Source: Allium sativum (Eukaryota > Streptophyta > Magnoliopsida > Asparagales > Amaryllidaceae). Taken from it: a DNA stretch of 64,000 bases. The notes beneath the pieces are model-generated. The model had not been told where the DNA came from. It did no database searches and saw only the letters and a list, made by a program, of their open reading frames with translations. Positions within the stretch are counted from its first letter, which is position 1; the number at the start of each line of letters is the position of its first letter. The DNA is taken from assembly GCA_030737875.1 (NCBI GenBank), contig CM060926.1:161459579-161523578 (forward strand), given 5' to 3'. This document shows, in pieces, positions 22,091 to 33,989 of the stretch. Made by a program: the position numbers and the translations under genes.

Positions 22091-24600
22091 TCAATCATAG
22101 AACGGAAACACAAAAACAAAATAAAACTCAAAACCTCACAAGGAAAAATAATTAAACACATAAATAGTTCAAGAATTTACATTTTTCTCCGAATAAAATA
22201 ATTGGAAATAATATAAGTTAACAAGTACATAACCAAACTGAAATAATGAAATAAATAGATATAATTGGAGCCTCCAATTAAGTCTATGTGCCCATGTAGC
22301 AACCTCTAACTGTAATACTCATGTCTAACTCGAGCATATTGAAAACACAACACTCGAGTTAAAATTAACATCTTCATGTAAATCAATAAATCAAGGTACA
22401 TAGTAACTTATGAGATGGTATAGGGTTTTCCATCTCCAAATGATCCATTAAACTATTTATACATAATAATATATGTAATAATAGATAATGTTTATCAATA
22501 AAATAGGTGTCAAAATAGCAGTAAGGCTTTACTTTGATCCCCTTAAACACATTTTAAAGCATTGTAGTCTATGCAGGTCCTATAATACAACCAATAACGT
22601 CGATACCTAGTGAGTCCCCTATGAGTGCAATATTAAATCAAAGTCGCAATGGGTTCGTATGAGGATAAATATGATAAGGCACGTGAGGTAATGCCCAAGG
22701 TAAAATTCTACCAGTTGGCTGGTCGTAACCCGTACTGACCCATCTTGTCCAACACCCCCAATCAAACCAAGGAGCACCAATTGAATCACAAGTCAATCGA
22801 GTAATAGAAGAGGTATGTCCACTGTAAGTAGCTACCTCATTAGCTAGAAATAAGCTCTGGTTTTAGTCATTTTAATTTTGACACAAATGTTAAGGCTACT
22901 CATCATCGTTCTCCTACTTCATTCCAATAAGCATTCACCAATTCAACCGCTTCATTCTCGAACATTCTCCATGTACATAGTTGTTAAAGTGGTTCTAGTA
23001 TTACCAGAGAGTATGTCAATATCTAACCCGGTCTCTTTAACAACCAATTGTCATTTTACATATTGTGGTCATTTTATACACTGTGGTCATTTTATGTTTA
23101 AATAAAACATCATATTTCAATCGATTTAGTTCAAATTCTATTTCTCATATCTCAAAAAAATTGAATTTTGGATTTAAAATCTAGTTTTATAATTTTATAT
23201 AACAAAATGGCTCATTATCAAATTCAAGTTTTGAATTTAGACTTCATGTCACAATTACCATTATCCAAATGAAATCCTATACTCAAACAATTTAGTATCA
23301 AACAACTTGTATTGGAAATAAAATTTCTATTTGAAATAATTGTATACATATATAAAATAGTTAAACTTAAAGTATGAAAGCTTAATTGAAAATGATTATT
23401 TATTAAATATTATTAAATAAAAATAGTAGAAGAGGAAATAGTTTAGTATAAAATAATAGTAGTATAAAATAATTTTAGTATAATATTTGGAATAAAGTGG
23501 TTTATTTCCTCTTAAACCATTTGAACTCAATTTCAAGTTTCAAATTTTCATTTTAAGCCATTTTAGATTTCATATTCTGATTCGAAACATATTTCAAAAC
23601 ATTACGAACTTCAATTTATTTTTAATTCAAGTTTAAATTTACTAATTCAAAAATCTGTGTTAATTTAATGATACAAATCTCCAATTTAAACATATTTCAT
23701 TAAATTCATTCCAACTTAAATTTTGAATACCAAACCCACTTCCGTTATATTGGTTTCAAACATTAAATCCCAAATTTTGTCACCTTTCATTAAATTGTTT
23801 CAAACCTTAAATTTAACGCTTGAAATAAATGAATTTAAGTGAATCCAATTTATATCTTACTTTTTCATTTAAGATTTAAAATCAAAATTTTATTTATAAA
23901 TTTCCTTTATCAAATCAAATTTGCACATTTGAAATATTTCACATTTTAAGTCGAATTGAAATTATTAATTTTTGAATTTTCATATACAAGCCTTATTCCC
24001 ATAATATCATTACAAAAAATGTTGACCCAAACATGGTTTCCTTTTGAAATAGTCATTCAAAAAAATCAATTTAATCCAATTATAATGTATATTCCAAAAT
24101 AAAGAATTTAACTTAAGATCAAAACTTAAATTCAGATTAATTTAGAATTTCCCTTTCTAAAGTTCCAAACTAAATTATGATAAATTTCAATCTCAAAATC
24201 ATGTTAACTTATATATTGATTAAATCCAAATTAAATTACAATTCGAACTTTACAAAGTCTAGTAAAATTGGAAATCCAAGTTAATGAAACCAAATAAATT
24301 CAAAATCCTTAATCAAATTAATAAACTTTTAGTTTAACATCGTTATGTTCAAAATATTCAAATTCTTTCTTTCTGTCACTTATATATTAAGGTTTCAAAA
24401 GTTGAGTTTTAATAAATAAATCAAATTAAAATCATTTGTTGACAAATTAGCATAAAATTCACAAAATCTCAATTTTATGAACAAATCGAGTCTAGTAATA
24501 AAAAATCTTTTACAACAGCTTTTATTAAAATTTAAATCATTCGATATTAAATTTCAAACTAATTTTTAATCATAAAACATTTCATTTAACCCATGGTGTT
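22090..24600 (-). mobile_element. Old family B LTR relic
   Basis: Blocks follow the same order as the family B LTRs. They include a GAGATGGTATAGGGTTTTCC block (22411), a GATAAATATGATAAGGCACG block (22661) corresponding to 13957 and 52840, and the hairpin GTTGTTAAAG/CTTTAACAAC (22980-22989 and 23035-23044). Edges are not defined, and heavy substitution suggests an old insertion. No coding sequence. Confidence 0.6.
22980..23044. repeat. Conserved long hairpin in family B LTR, copy 2
   Basis: A 10-bp perfect inverted repeat GTTGTTAAAG...CTTTAACAAC encloses 45 bases with the same CAGAGAGTATG block and CCCGGTCT block as the copies at 14290 and 53177. Confidence 0.7.
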
Positions 24601-25602
24601 TATAATTTAATTTCCTATCCATGCCAAGTAAAATATTTATAATTTAACTACGGATATATGTCATTTTAACCATTTCTAGAGTCACAATCAAATGTGTCCA
24701 AATGGGTACGACATTATAGGAATTAACGACAAGAATAATAGTCATTAATATCGTATATAACATAAACAAGTATCAATGAGATGGGTATGACAACATATGT
24801 TTAATATTAACTTCCCTCGCATGTATCAATACCCATATCATATATATCGTGTGTATATCATGTCAATATGTGCACAAACATCATAATCAATTATATGTAG
24901 CCAAACAACCCATATGTCTATTTAACTTCGAAAAACATATACATATGGAAAATCAAACTTGTTAATTTGAATGAAAATATTGGTTAGCGTTATTGCGTAA
25001 ACACTAGCCTCATCGACGATCCAAAACTCGATGCAGACCCAATCCCACATGTGCACATGTGACATGACACGTGAATGGATATGTAGATGAATGTGAACTG
25101 TAGCAGTGATAACAAGGCTGCAATAAAAAAATCAAGGAGCGACAATGCACCGATAGGTGATGAAATGACAATGCTTGCTGGTGAGGCCTGTAGGATTCAT
25201 GTGCATAAACTCTAAAAATATTTCTAATCCAAACACCCTAATAACTCTTGCTTTCAGATTGACCTTAAGTTTTACCAGCAAAACCAAAGCATAGACGTTT
25301 TGAAATAATGAAAGTCACCATCAACCATACTTTTGAGCTAATATTGATCATAATACACCATTAAATAAAACCAAAAGGAAAGCAAACTGCTTTGGATTTT
25401 TAATAATGGAAGAGAGGCGGGTTTCGATGGTCTGTGGGGTCGTTGGCTTAAATGCTCGAGTTGTTGACAATCTCAGACTGGTGCTAGGTGTTTGCAATGG
25501 AGGTGCTTGTGTGTCTCGGTAAAGGCAAGTAGCACATAGTTCAGGTGTAGGCTTTCTACGTGGAGCAGATCTATAATACACCTTTCGAAAATTTAACACA
25601 AA

Positions 25603-26140
25603 GATCTTTTATCGTAGTGGTTAGTGTGTGATGTTGCTTTCCGAAAGGTCAAGGGTTCGATTTCCACAGTTGTTAAGTTTGGTATTAGAGATAGTTGATG
25701 CATGATAGGCGGTTCTCACATTGTGAAATGCGGCAAAGCTTTGTCTCTTACCCCTACATGTCCTGGGATCCGGGACGGGTTGGTCAAGCAGGAAATCGAA
25801 AGACTGGCCTGAACTCGAGAAGCTGACCATAAAACCAAATCTTAAGATTAAAATTTTTATCCATTTCCAGTTAGGGTGATCGTTACATTTGGTATTAGAG
25901 CTAATATCCAGCCAGAATTGTGTGTGTGATGCTGCAGATGTCAATCGGTATGGTACTAATGTGGGTTACATGCACAATGCCTGGGTGGTGAGCTAAATGA
26001 GCCAACAAGGACCTTTGGGATCTTTAAAAGGGTTACCTTTTCAAAAAGTTAAAACAAATATCTTTTAGCACAGTGCATAGTGTACGGTGTTGCTTTTTGG
26101 GAGGTCAGGGGTTCGAATCCCATGGTTGTCACAAGATCAG
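25603..26140 (+). repeat. tRNA-like SINE units, two copies
   Basis: Two similar units, at about 25603-25675 and 26055-26135. Each has an AGATCTTTTATCG or ATATCTTTTAGCA start, then a tRNA-like stretch with a TAGTGT core, then a B-box-like GGGTTCGATTTCC or GGGTTCGAATCCC about 45 bp downstream. This fits a tRNA-derived SINE promoter. Between them the 11-mer TGGTATTAGAG occurs at 25680 and 25890, a decayed form of the tRNA-Met primer site, so a small LTR-type element may be mixed in. Unit boundaries are uncertain. Confidence 0.4.
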
Positions 26141-27511
26141 CAATGAGGAGGTGTGATGCTAGCAAAGGCAGTGGTCAGAGAAAAGTTGTGGCAATGAACT
26201 AGGCACCAAGGATGAGGCAAGCGGGTCTCAGTGGTTGAGTTTTTATGCTACAGTTTTTGCATGCTTTGTTTTCTTTTCTGTTCAAATCAAAGGAAGACGT
26301 AACTTCTAAGAGAAAAGAGAAAGATTGTGGCTTTGAGAGTTTTGAAATGTAAGCAATGCAAGAATGAGCTATAGTTATTATCTCGTGAGCAAATAACATA
26401 ATCCTTGAAAGTTACATACTACCAGGTATGTTTCCACAACCAATCTTGAATTCAAAGTATAATATGCACAGGCATCCTATGTGCTAGTGCGATACTCGTG
26501 TACTGTAATTCCAAAATTCAAATCAATGTAGGAATCAAAACAGGTGTCCATATACACAAAATAAAATACCTTGTGTTCAGTGCATTGACACGAATGTAAT
26601 GACACACTGAAAATCAGTATTATAACATCCACATGAAAAATCATTAATTATGTTATATCAGTATTCGCTATTATAAATCGGTCATATAAATCTATTTAAA
26701 TGAAGCTAGAAAAATCGAAATTCGATGAAATGAATGTTCGACATTTTCATTATAAAATTCTCTAGTCAAGTACATATAAAAGTATTTGTATTTAAAAGTT
26801 AATATTTCAACATTTTATTACTAACTGATTTCACAATTAAATTTTAAAATAGATAAATTACAATTTAAAATATCATTTTAATTTCTTTATTAAAATTAAA
26901 CGTACATAAAATTATATTCAGAAACCAATCCACAATTTACTTATAATTCAAAATAAATCGAGTTTTAGTGTAATTTTAAATGGTTGGTTCATGGTTTGTT
27001 ATACTTTCAATGGTAGAAGCTCATTTATTTAACAGCGGGATTTTTAAAGTCAAAATATTTATCACATTTGATAACCCAATTGCCATACCAAACCATATTT
27101 TTAAAATATATTTTATAATTTTGAATAACGATGTTGGAGTGGACAATGATTATTCTCATCCTACAATTCTCCTACTCTTCATGTTATTTCAGTTTTCACA
27201 ATTAGCGGAGATTTTAATACAACATGAGGGGAACTTCTAAAAGAGTTATGTAATTATTACATCTCTCCAAGCATCTATCTAAAAATATATGTCCATTTAC
27301 TGCATAACAATGGTATCTATCATATCTTATTCCTTTTGCTTTTTTCCCATATTATTTCAAGTAGATTACTAACCTTATTTTATATAAATTCATATTGCTA
27401 TTTTCTATCTTAATTTATAGTTATGACTTAATGCAATGCGTTTACCTATTGCTTTAGACCTTCAGGCTTTTTCTTCATTAACATGTATGTAAATACATGT
27501 ACGTGCGCGCG

Positions 27512-27565
<54 letters not shown>

Positions 27566-28501
27566 CATACACAAACACACACATATGCTATTTGTATTTT
27601 TCTTGTAGAGGAATATTCCTTCTAATCTTCGTTATCATGCGTTCTTACACTTCCACTATTTTACCTCATTTCAATCAGGTACAATTTCTATTTGTTCTTT
27701 CTTAGAAAGAATTTTAGAAGGGCCTATTGAATGTACAAAAATAGGAAAATCACTAAGCCAGACCTACACTCTTTTTACTATTCATTTTAAAAAAGAAAAA
27801 CCCCTTATCAAACATCTTTAAATTCAAACTTTTTGACTAGACAATTTTAAACTTAGAATTTCAAATTTCCCTTGCTTTTTCAAAATGACAACTTCCCACG
27901 GATTTCCTTACAAAACTCATTTAAAAAATTCAAAGAATTCTCAATTTTTTTTTTTATCAAATTCTTTCACATGGAGTTAGACGCTGAAATGGACTTTTGT
28001 TCCCTTTTCCTTTGGATTCTCCTTCTTTTCTACTCATCCTTAACACATTTTGCTAAATTTCTGTCTTATCTTCTTATGGCGATTGATGCATGCTTTCTAG
28101 GAGTTACATGCTCCTTTCTCTTGCAAATATTGCTTCCTAATGCTTGCAATATATTGGTTTTCATTTCTCATGTATCTAGATGAAATGCACATCTTATCGT
28201 GAGGCGACTTAGGCTAAATAAAGAAGTTAAGAACCACTTAGCCTATAAGGATTTTCTATTGTTGGTCCACTCCTTTACGGTACAGCTACAACCTAGTGCA
28301 CTATCAAGGAAAGACATATTGATTTAGTTTTATTTTTTATCAACTCGTAGTTACATTGTCAAGCTTTTTGGAATATGGTCTCAACTACTTTATAGTCGAA
28401 ATTTATAGATTTTGGGACGTAATACACACACACACATACATACGCACATACATAGTTATGTTCTATCGGGATATCCTAACTCTTATGATCAATTAACTGA
28501 T
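26141..28501. other. Spacer with no recognised gene
   Basis: AT-rich DNA. Short ORFs at 26199-26399 (-), 26980-27240 (+) and 27872-28183 (+) have no motifs I recognise. The only clear feature is the microsatellite at 27503-27588. Confidence 0.45.
27503..27588. repeat. Compound (CG)(CA)n(TA)n microsatellite
   Basis: A run of GC/GT dinucleotides passes into about 12 CA repeats, then about 13 TA repeats, then ACATACATAC and further CA repeats. Confidence 0.95.
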
Positions 28502-28530
28502 GCTCTGATACTAGATCTAACAACCTGCAC
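28502..28530 (-). promoter_or_regulatory. Possible decayed primer site and LTR edge
   Basis: GCTCTGATACTA (28502-28513) is the reverse complement of a tRNA-Met primer site with one change, followed closely by TCTAACAACC, like the TGTAACAACC start of family B. This suggests the 5' end of an old minus-strand element, with LTR relic DNA running right from about 28516. No second LTR was matched. Confidence 0.3.
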
Positions 28531-29380
28531 CATAATGTTCTTAAATTTTGACTAAATAAAAACTGAAATACAATAATGCATGGATCAATAGTTTTAGTAA
28601 CATGTAATAATCACAGGTATAGCTAAGTGTGATCAATGTAACTTACAAAGAGTTGAATAATATAATAGAATATATGTATTGACTAAGCATACTATGTCTG
28701 AATATCATTCTTTTGACTTTTAGTCACCTTGTCGATGTCATACATGAATAGGAAGACTTCAACATCTGATATTCCCATCACAAGTAGTTTGTCCATCTAA
28801 ATCTATCATGTAGGTTGTAATGTGAAAGGGAGTCAGAATAATGTTCCAGTCATTGGAAAATTGCATACTTTAGGTAAATATAAATTCATGTCGGTTGATT
28901 TCATTTAAGTATTATGTCAAGAAATTATAAGTAATTCATTAAATCCAATATGTATGTGTGGTATGCTAGACCTCCTCCAAGTTATAATTATACATCTTTG
29001 CCTATATATTTTATCAACATGTACTACCCGAATCTATCCTATAATACCTCAGTCCCTGTAGCAGGCCTCTACAACATAGTCGCAAGCAATCGGTCCTTGC
29101 TACAGGACCAACGACAAATAATTATGGATTTATTATATAATTATCAATTATTAATGCATATCCTAACTAAATCTTGACAAAATGGCTCCAACTATATACA
29201 TTACCATCAATTATAGGCCAAAGACCCTTTACCACGCAGCTACTTCAATTATATCCTGGCAATATGAGAGAAAGTACACAAACAACTTAATAACCCTTTA
29301 ATGGAAATTAGGCAAACCTTAACCGTATATATATATATATCGCAGTTAAGTCCTCGTTAGTTAGTACATAACCTAAGGCA
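28531..29380. other. Sequence left of the copia/ALDH element
   Basis: No recognised coding sequence; the 75-codon ORF at 28950-29177 (+) has no family motif. This DNA was continuous with 49870 onward before the copia-type element inserted, so it may be part of the LTR of the Ty3 relic at 49870-52163. Confidence 0.35.
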
Positions 29381-29385
29381 GGCTC

Positions 29386-29766
29386 TGTTGGAATATAATT
29401 TGAAATAGTACATAAGTCCTCATAGTGAAGAGTCATGTTCGTTCAATGAAGAGACGTGTCCGTTCAAGTGAAGAGTCGTGACCCTTCAAATGAAAAGATG
29501 TGTCCGTTCAAGTGAAGAGTCATGTCCGTTCAAGTGAAGTGTCAAGTCCGTTCAAGTGAAGAGGCATGTCCGTTCAGTGAAGAGTCGTGTCCATTCAAAG
29601 AGTCGTGTTTATTTGTAGGATATGTAATCCATTATATATATGTGGTCATTTTGTTGTGTTTGTAAGGGAAAAACTAGAATGTTGTAAGGAAGGTTGGTGG
29701 CAAGAAATTCAAAGAAGTTCTCCACTTTAAATAAATATTTTTCCTCTAGTTTCTCTTCCTCTAACA
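29386..29766 (+). repeat. 5' LTR of the copia/ALDH element (381 bp)
   Basis: It starts TGTTGGAATATAATTTG and ends CTCTAACA. The middle (about 29425-29615) is a degenerate tandem array of 20-21 bp units of the form TGTCCGTTCAAGTGAAGAGTC. The 3' LTR has the same array. Confidence 0.93.
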
Positions 29767-29769
29767 AAG

Positions 29770-29782
29770 TGGTATCAGAGCC
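29770..29782 (+). promoter_or_regulatory. Primer binding site, initiator tRNA-Met
   Basis: TGGTATCAGAGCC, three bases after the LTR end: the standard plant minus-strand primer site complementary to the 3' end of initiator tRNA-Met. Confidence 0.93.
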
Positions 29783-29793
29783 TAGTTGAAAGT

Positions 29794-31314
29794 ATGGCGC
29801 ATCCGCATCTATTTCTTCCATCGTTTCTTCTCACTATTCTCACAAAAGAAAATTTTGAAGAATGGAGTAATAAAAAGAAAGAACAGCCAATTTCCAAAGG
29901 GTTATGGGAAATCGTTGAAAGTGGCTACGAATGACCAAAAGATAAAAATATGACGGAGAAAGAAAGAAAGTCATTTGTAAGTTGGAGACGGAAAGATCTT
30001 CAAGCTCGTGCTGTGATGAGTGAGAATGTCGATAAAGAAGCATATCGTCTTATTTATGGACAAAGATCCGCAAAAGATTCATGGAATTTATTGAAAGAGA
30101 TGTATGCAAAGGATGACTCAAAATTGATAGAAGAAGAGAATTTGATTGTTGACAAAGAGAACACGAAGAATATTTTGGAGGAGAAAAATGGTGATAAAGA
30201 TGATGATGTAAACCTCAAAGAGGATTTGGAAAATGAAAACGATGTTAACAAAGCGGAAAAGAACAACATTGCACAAGATTTGAAAAATGAGAATGGTGCA
30301 AAGAATAAAGACATGACAGATGAAAAGATAATTGAAGCAGAAGGGGAAGTAAAGGATGACATAAAGATGAAGGACGTTGAAGAAAGCTATCTTGAAATAA
30401 AAGAGGACAACAATAGTGATACAAAAAAGGGCAAAGAAAAAGAAGGCTGTAGTGAAACAAAAGAGGTTGCAGAAACAAAAGACAAAGGCGATAATAAAAA
30501 TGAGGATATCGAGATGAGTGATCCTGACGATGCTGGGGTCGATGATTATTCAATAAAAAAGGATGCTTGCGAAAATGCGAAGAAGGAAGATGAATATAAA
30601 GGAGGTCCTGATGGTGTTCTTAATTTGATCTCTGGTTTTGTCTCCACAACTAGTGTAGCTTTTGCTAGTCACATGGATATCAACAAGCTTGCTTTTACCG
30701 GATCGACTGAAACCGGTAAAATGGTACTCGGAATGGCTGCAAAATGCAACCTCAAGCCTGTTACATTGGTATTTGGAGGAAAATCACCTATGATCATATT
30801 CGATGATGCTGATATCAATCATGTTGTAGAGCTTGCTCATTTTGCATTGTTCTTTAAACAAGGACAATTCTGTTGTGCTGGTTCTCGTACTTTTGTGCAT
30901 GAAAAAATATACGATGAGCTTGTGGAGAAGTCAAAAGCTCATGGTTTGAGTCGTGTAGTCAGTGATCCTTTTAAGAAAGGTGTGGAGCAAGGTCTTCATA
31001 TTGATGATGAGCAATTCAATAAGATCCTGCATTACATAAAATTAGGAGTCGATGGTGGTGCTTCCCTTGTTGCTGGGCGTGAGAGAATTGGAAGCAAAGG
31101 GTACTATATCCAACCTATTGTTTTCTCACATTTCAAGGATGATATGGTCATTGCGAAAGAAGAAATATTTGGACCACTCCAGTCCATCCTTAAATTCAGT
31201 AATTTGAATAAAGTGATTAGATATGCAAACGCATCACCCTTTGGACTAGCAGCTGGCGTTTTCACAAGCAACATTGATAAAGCAAGCCATGAAAATGAAA
31301 AAGAAAAATCTTGA
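29794..31314 (+). pseudogene. gag-ALDH fusion ORF in a copia-type element
   Basis: Part 1 (29794-30115) resembles the N-terminus of copia gag: a first ATG at 29794, 'TKENFEEWS' and 'KGLWEIVESGYE', then one in-frame TGA (29932-29934). The frame reopens at ATG 29950 and stays open for 454 codons. Counting from there, residues 1-57 are still gag-like ('[17 protein letters not shown]'). Residues about 58-217 are a Lys/Glu/Asp-rich linker of unknown origin. Residues 218-446 are a mitochondrial-type aldehyde dehydrogenase segment: coenzyme-loop [20 protein letters not shown] with the catalytic Cys at residue 308, GSKGYYIQP and EEIFGP. The catalytic general-base Glu, normally before LGGKSP, is Val at residue 274, and the N-terminal half of the enzyme is missing. 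Dehydrogenase activity is therefore not expected. The segment has no introns, which points to capture from a spliced transcript (inference). Whether a protein is made is unknown. Confidence 0.9.
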
Positions 31315-31383
31315 TTGAAAAGAAGATACAACCTATGATACTCGAGTCACTCAACCGAAAATGAGTAAGAAAAAAAATTTCAA

Positions 31384-31395
31384 ATTAGGAGGGAG
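31384..31395 (+). promoter_or_regulatory. Polypurine tract of the copia/ALDH element
   Basis: ATTAGGAGGGAG lies directly before the 3' LTR start at 31396, the expected plus-strand priming site. Confidence 0.85.
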
Positions 31396-31776
31396 TATTG
31401 GAATATGATTTGAAACAGTCATTTACTATTTATGTTTAATGCGTGTCTATTCAAGTGAAAAGTCATGTTCGTTCAATGAAGAGACGTGTCCGTTCAAGTG
31501 AAGAGTCGTTCCCGTTCAAGTGAAGAGATATGTCCGTTCAAGTGGAGAGTCATGTCTGTTCAAGTGAAGTGTCATGTCCATTCAAGTGAAGAGGCATGTC
31601 CGTTCAGCGAAGAGTCGTGTCCATTCAAAGAGTCATGTCAATTTGTAGGGTATGTAATCCACTATATATATATATATATGTATGTATGTATGTGTGTGTG
31701 TGTGGTCATTTTTGTGTTTGTACGGGAAAAACTAGAATGTTGTAAGGAATGTTGGTGGCAAGAAATTCAAAGAAGT
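31396..31776 (+). repeat. 3' LTR of the copia/ALDH element, left piece
   Basis: It matches 29386-29718 but starts TATTGG instead of TGTTGG. It adds a (TA)n(TG)n microsatellite at about 31663-31703 and keeps the 20-21 bp array. Its last five bases GAAGT (31772-31776) are the duplicated target of the chromovirus; the LTR continues at 49822-49869. Confidence 0.9.
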
Positions 31777-31874
31777 TGAAACACCTCACCTCCGTTAAGG
31801 TCACTCACAAAGGGAATGCCTTAACTTCCGTGGAGCGCTATAGGTAAAAGACACAGATAATTTACAAGACAGAC

Positions 31875-32807
31875 TGATCGACGCTAGTCTATGAATTAGA
31901 AAAGCGCGACATTTGTAATAAATTCTGCAAGCATACAGGTGTGTAGCATACAGGTCGAACACAGGGAGGTAGATTAAAATTAAATTATTTATCCAATCTC
32001 TTGGGCGAGTTAGACGAAGCCTGGAGATTTGTTTTGAAAACAATAAAATTGAAATTGCAAACTTATGATTATCGTCGAATCTAATCGAACGATTAATCAC
32101 AAAAAAAGTAAATAGCAAAGCAAGAACAAGAATGCAGAAATTAAAATTGCAAGAAAAGAAGAACAACAAAAGGTAATTTAGGATTGTCGTTGAAACTAAT
32201 CAAACGACTAATCTCAAAGTAAAAAATTGTAAAATACAATTGGTGCTCTACCGAATCTAATCGTGTAGACAACACTAATTGCTAAGAAATTAGAAAATAG
32301 CAAAAAAATAAAAAGAGGAAGAAGAACTTTATTAGAGAAATGGAATAAGATATGAGATAGGATGGTGGCTACAAGGTTATTACAGGGGTATATATAGGGT
32401 AGATAGCCAAACCCTAACCCTAACCCTAATGATAAATGGGCCTGGTCATTACACCACTAATTTGTTTACAATGGGAAACATAAATGGGCCTTAGATAAAT
32501 AAAGCAAATTTGGGCCTTTTCTCTTTTTCCTCTTGCTTCCTTGATATTTCTTCATTGATTTGTGATGTGCAAAGCCTTTTTCTCACTCCTTTTCTTGTCC
32601 AACAGCAACTAGATGTGATATCTTCATCTACAATTCTTCAAAATGCAAATACACAGCAAATTGAACTCTATTTCTCTACATTTCTGGTTGCATGCGGGCT
32701 GGGTTGGACTATCTGTAAAAATAACAAAACAATACCCAAGTAATATTTATTTATATACAAAAGATAAGATATAAGAGCATAAAATAAACACATTTCTATG
32801 TCAATCA
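31875..32807 (-). repeat. 3' LTR of the tRNA-Asp-primed element (933 bp)
   Basis: TGATCGACGCTAGTC at the left edge and ATGTCAATCA at the right. It contains CCCTAA three times at 32411-32428 next to a TATATATAGGG stretch, and a 77-codon chance ORF at the same offset (635) as in the other LTR. Confidence 0.95.
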
Positions 32808-32810
32808 AAT

Positions 32811-32820
32811 ACCCCCACAC
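32811..32820 (-). promoter_or_regulatory. Polypurine tract of the tRNA-Asp-primed element
   Basis: Reading leftward, GTGTGGGGGT sits three bases from the 3' LTR edge at 32807. Similar AAGTGTGGGGGG motifs occur at 34096-34084 and 34289-34278. Confidence 0.8.
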
Positions 32821-33483
32821 TTATCTTTTACTCGTCCTCGAGTAAAACAAAAAATGAAAAACTAAACTAGATAGGTCACACTTTCGTAGGAAACACGATT
32901 GCATTGAGCGTATGCAACAAGCCGTTAAACCTCTAGGTGTCCCTAGTAGGACGAGTGGTGTCTCGTGAGGGTTTTCAGCGGATACTACCCACAAAATCCA
33001 AATGCAGTATGCTATGATTCTAATGAAACTACATGAATGCAATGGACATATGCAAAAATAAAAACGAAAAATGACAACACGACTTATTTCAGGAAAGTGG
33101 TACAACAAATTAAGTTAATAATTTCTAACCAGTTGATTTTATTTTAGATACCTCAACTTGTCACAAATTTTCAATATAAATCAAGTTTTCAAATGTTAAA
33201 TTCCAGTTTGGCCAGTTGGTTCGGTCGACAACATAGTGCAGCCATGAAATAAATTCTTAGTTTGCTTGGCACGGTTTGCAAAGTGGTATTCTAATTTTCT
33301 CATGTATGGCTAGTCAAATCAATAAGGTCAAGAAGTGTTTGGGTATCATCGCTTATTCTTTATTCTATAAAATTTTAAGATTTATGATTAAGTACATACA
33401 CCTAAAAAGACCAAGGTTTACCACCCATGCACTGCCTCGCGGACTAACGGAGAGTAGGTAAAGAGCTTGGCGGATTGTGCAGG

Positions 33484-33589
33484 CCGACTTTGACTTTGTC
33501 AACAACGTGTCGGATATCCTTAGGTGTCCAATCCCATAAAATGAGACCAAGATATTCCAACTTTGACTTTGTCAACAACGTGTCGGATA
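33484..33589. repeat. 30-bp direct repeat in the 3' region of the tRNA-Asp-primed element
   Basis: The 30 bases at 33487-33516 (starting ACTTTGACTTTGTCAACAAC) recur at 33560-33589, 73 bp apart. A shorter AGAGCTTGGCGG motif recurs around them (33465 and 33590). The region 32821-33989 is otherwise non-coding. Confidence 0.8.
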
Positions 33590-33989
33590 GAGCTTGGCGG
33601 GTTTGCACACCAACGCTCGATATACAAGCAATGTTGGATACCCTTGGAATACTATTATTATTATCGAAAATATAAGCACAAAAGAGAGTTACGCGAATTC
33701 AACTTAACACAACTTAGTTTCAAAGATTTGAAAAGCCAATATAAGTATTTTAAGTCCTCCACTTATTTAAACAAAGTCTACAATATAGAATAGATTTCAT
33801 GGCCATCACCTAAGAATCTCCCTATGTACCGGTTACACTATTATCCCTCAAAATTAAACTTTTCATTATATTTCAAATTCGATTTTAGCCGAGAGAGAAA
33901 AATACTATCAACTGGCTAAAAATTGTAAACTTATTTTGTTGTATCAATTGAAAATGAGTCGTATTTCAAAAAAAAAAAATGGCATGTTA

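Noticed and set aside
29950..31314. Functional host aldehyde dehydrogenase gene
   Set aside because: Lies between LTRs, lacks the N-terminal half and the catalytic Glu, and is fused to gag-like sequence.
32409..32429. Interstitial telomere from chromosome fusion
   Set aside because: Only three CCCTAA units, and present in both LTRs of a retrotransposon.
32510..32743. 77-codon ORF found identically at 38849-39082
   Set aside because: Same offset in the two LTR copies, opposite to the element strand; duplication reflects the LTR, not a gene.
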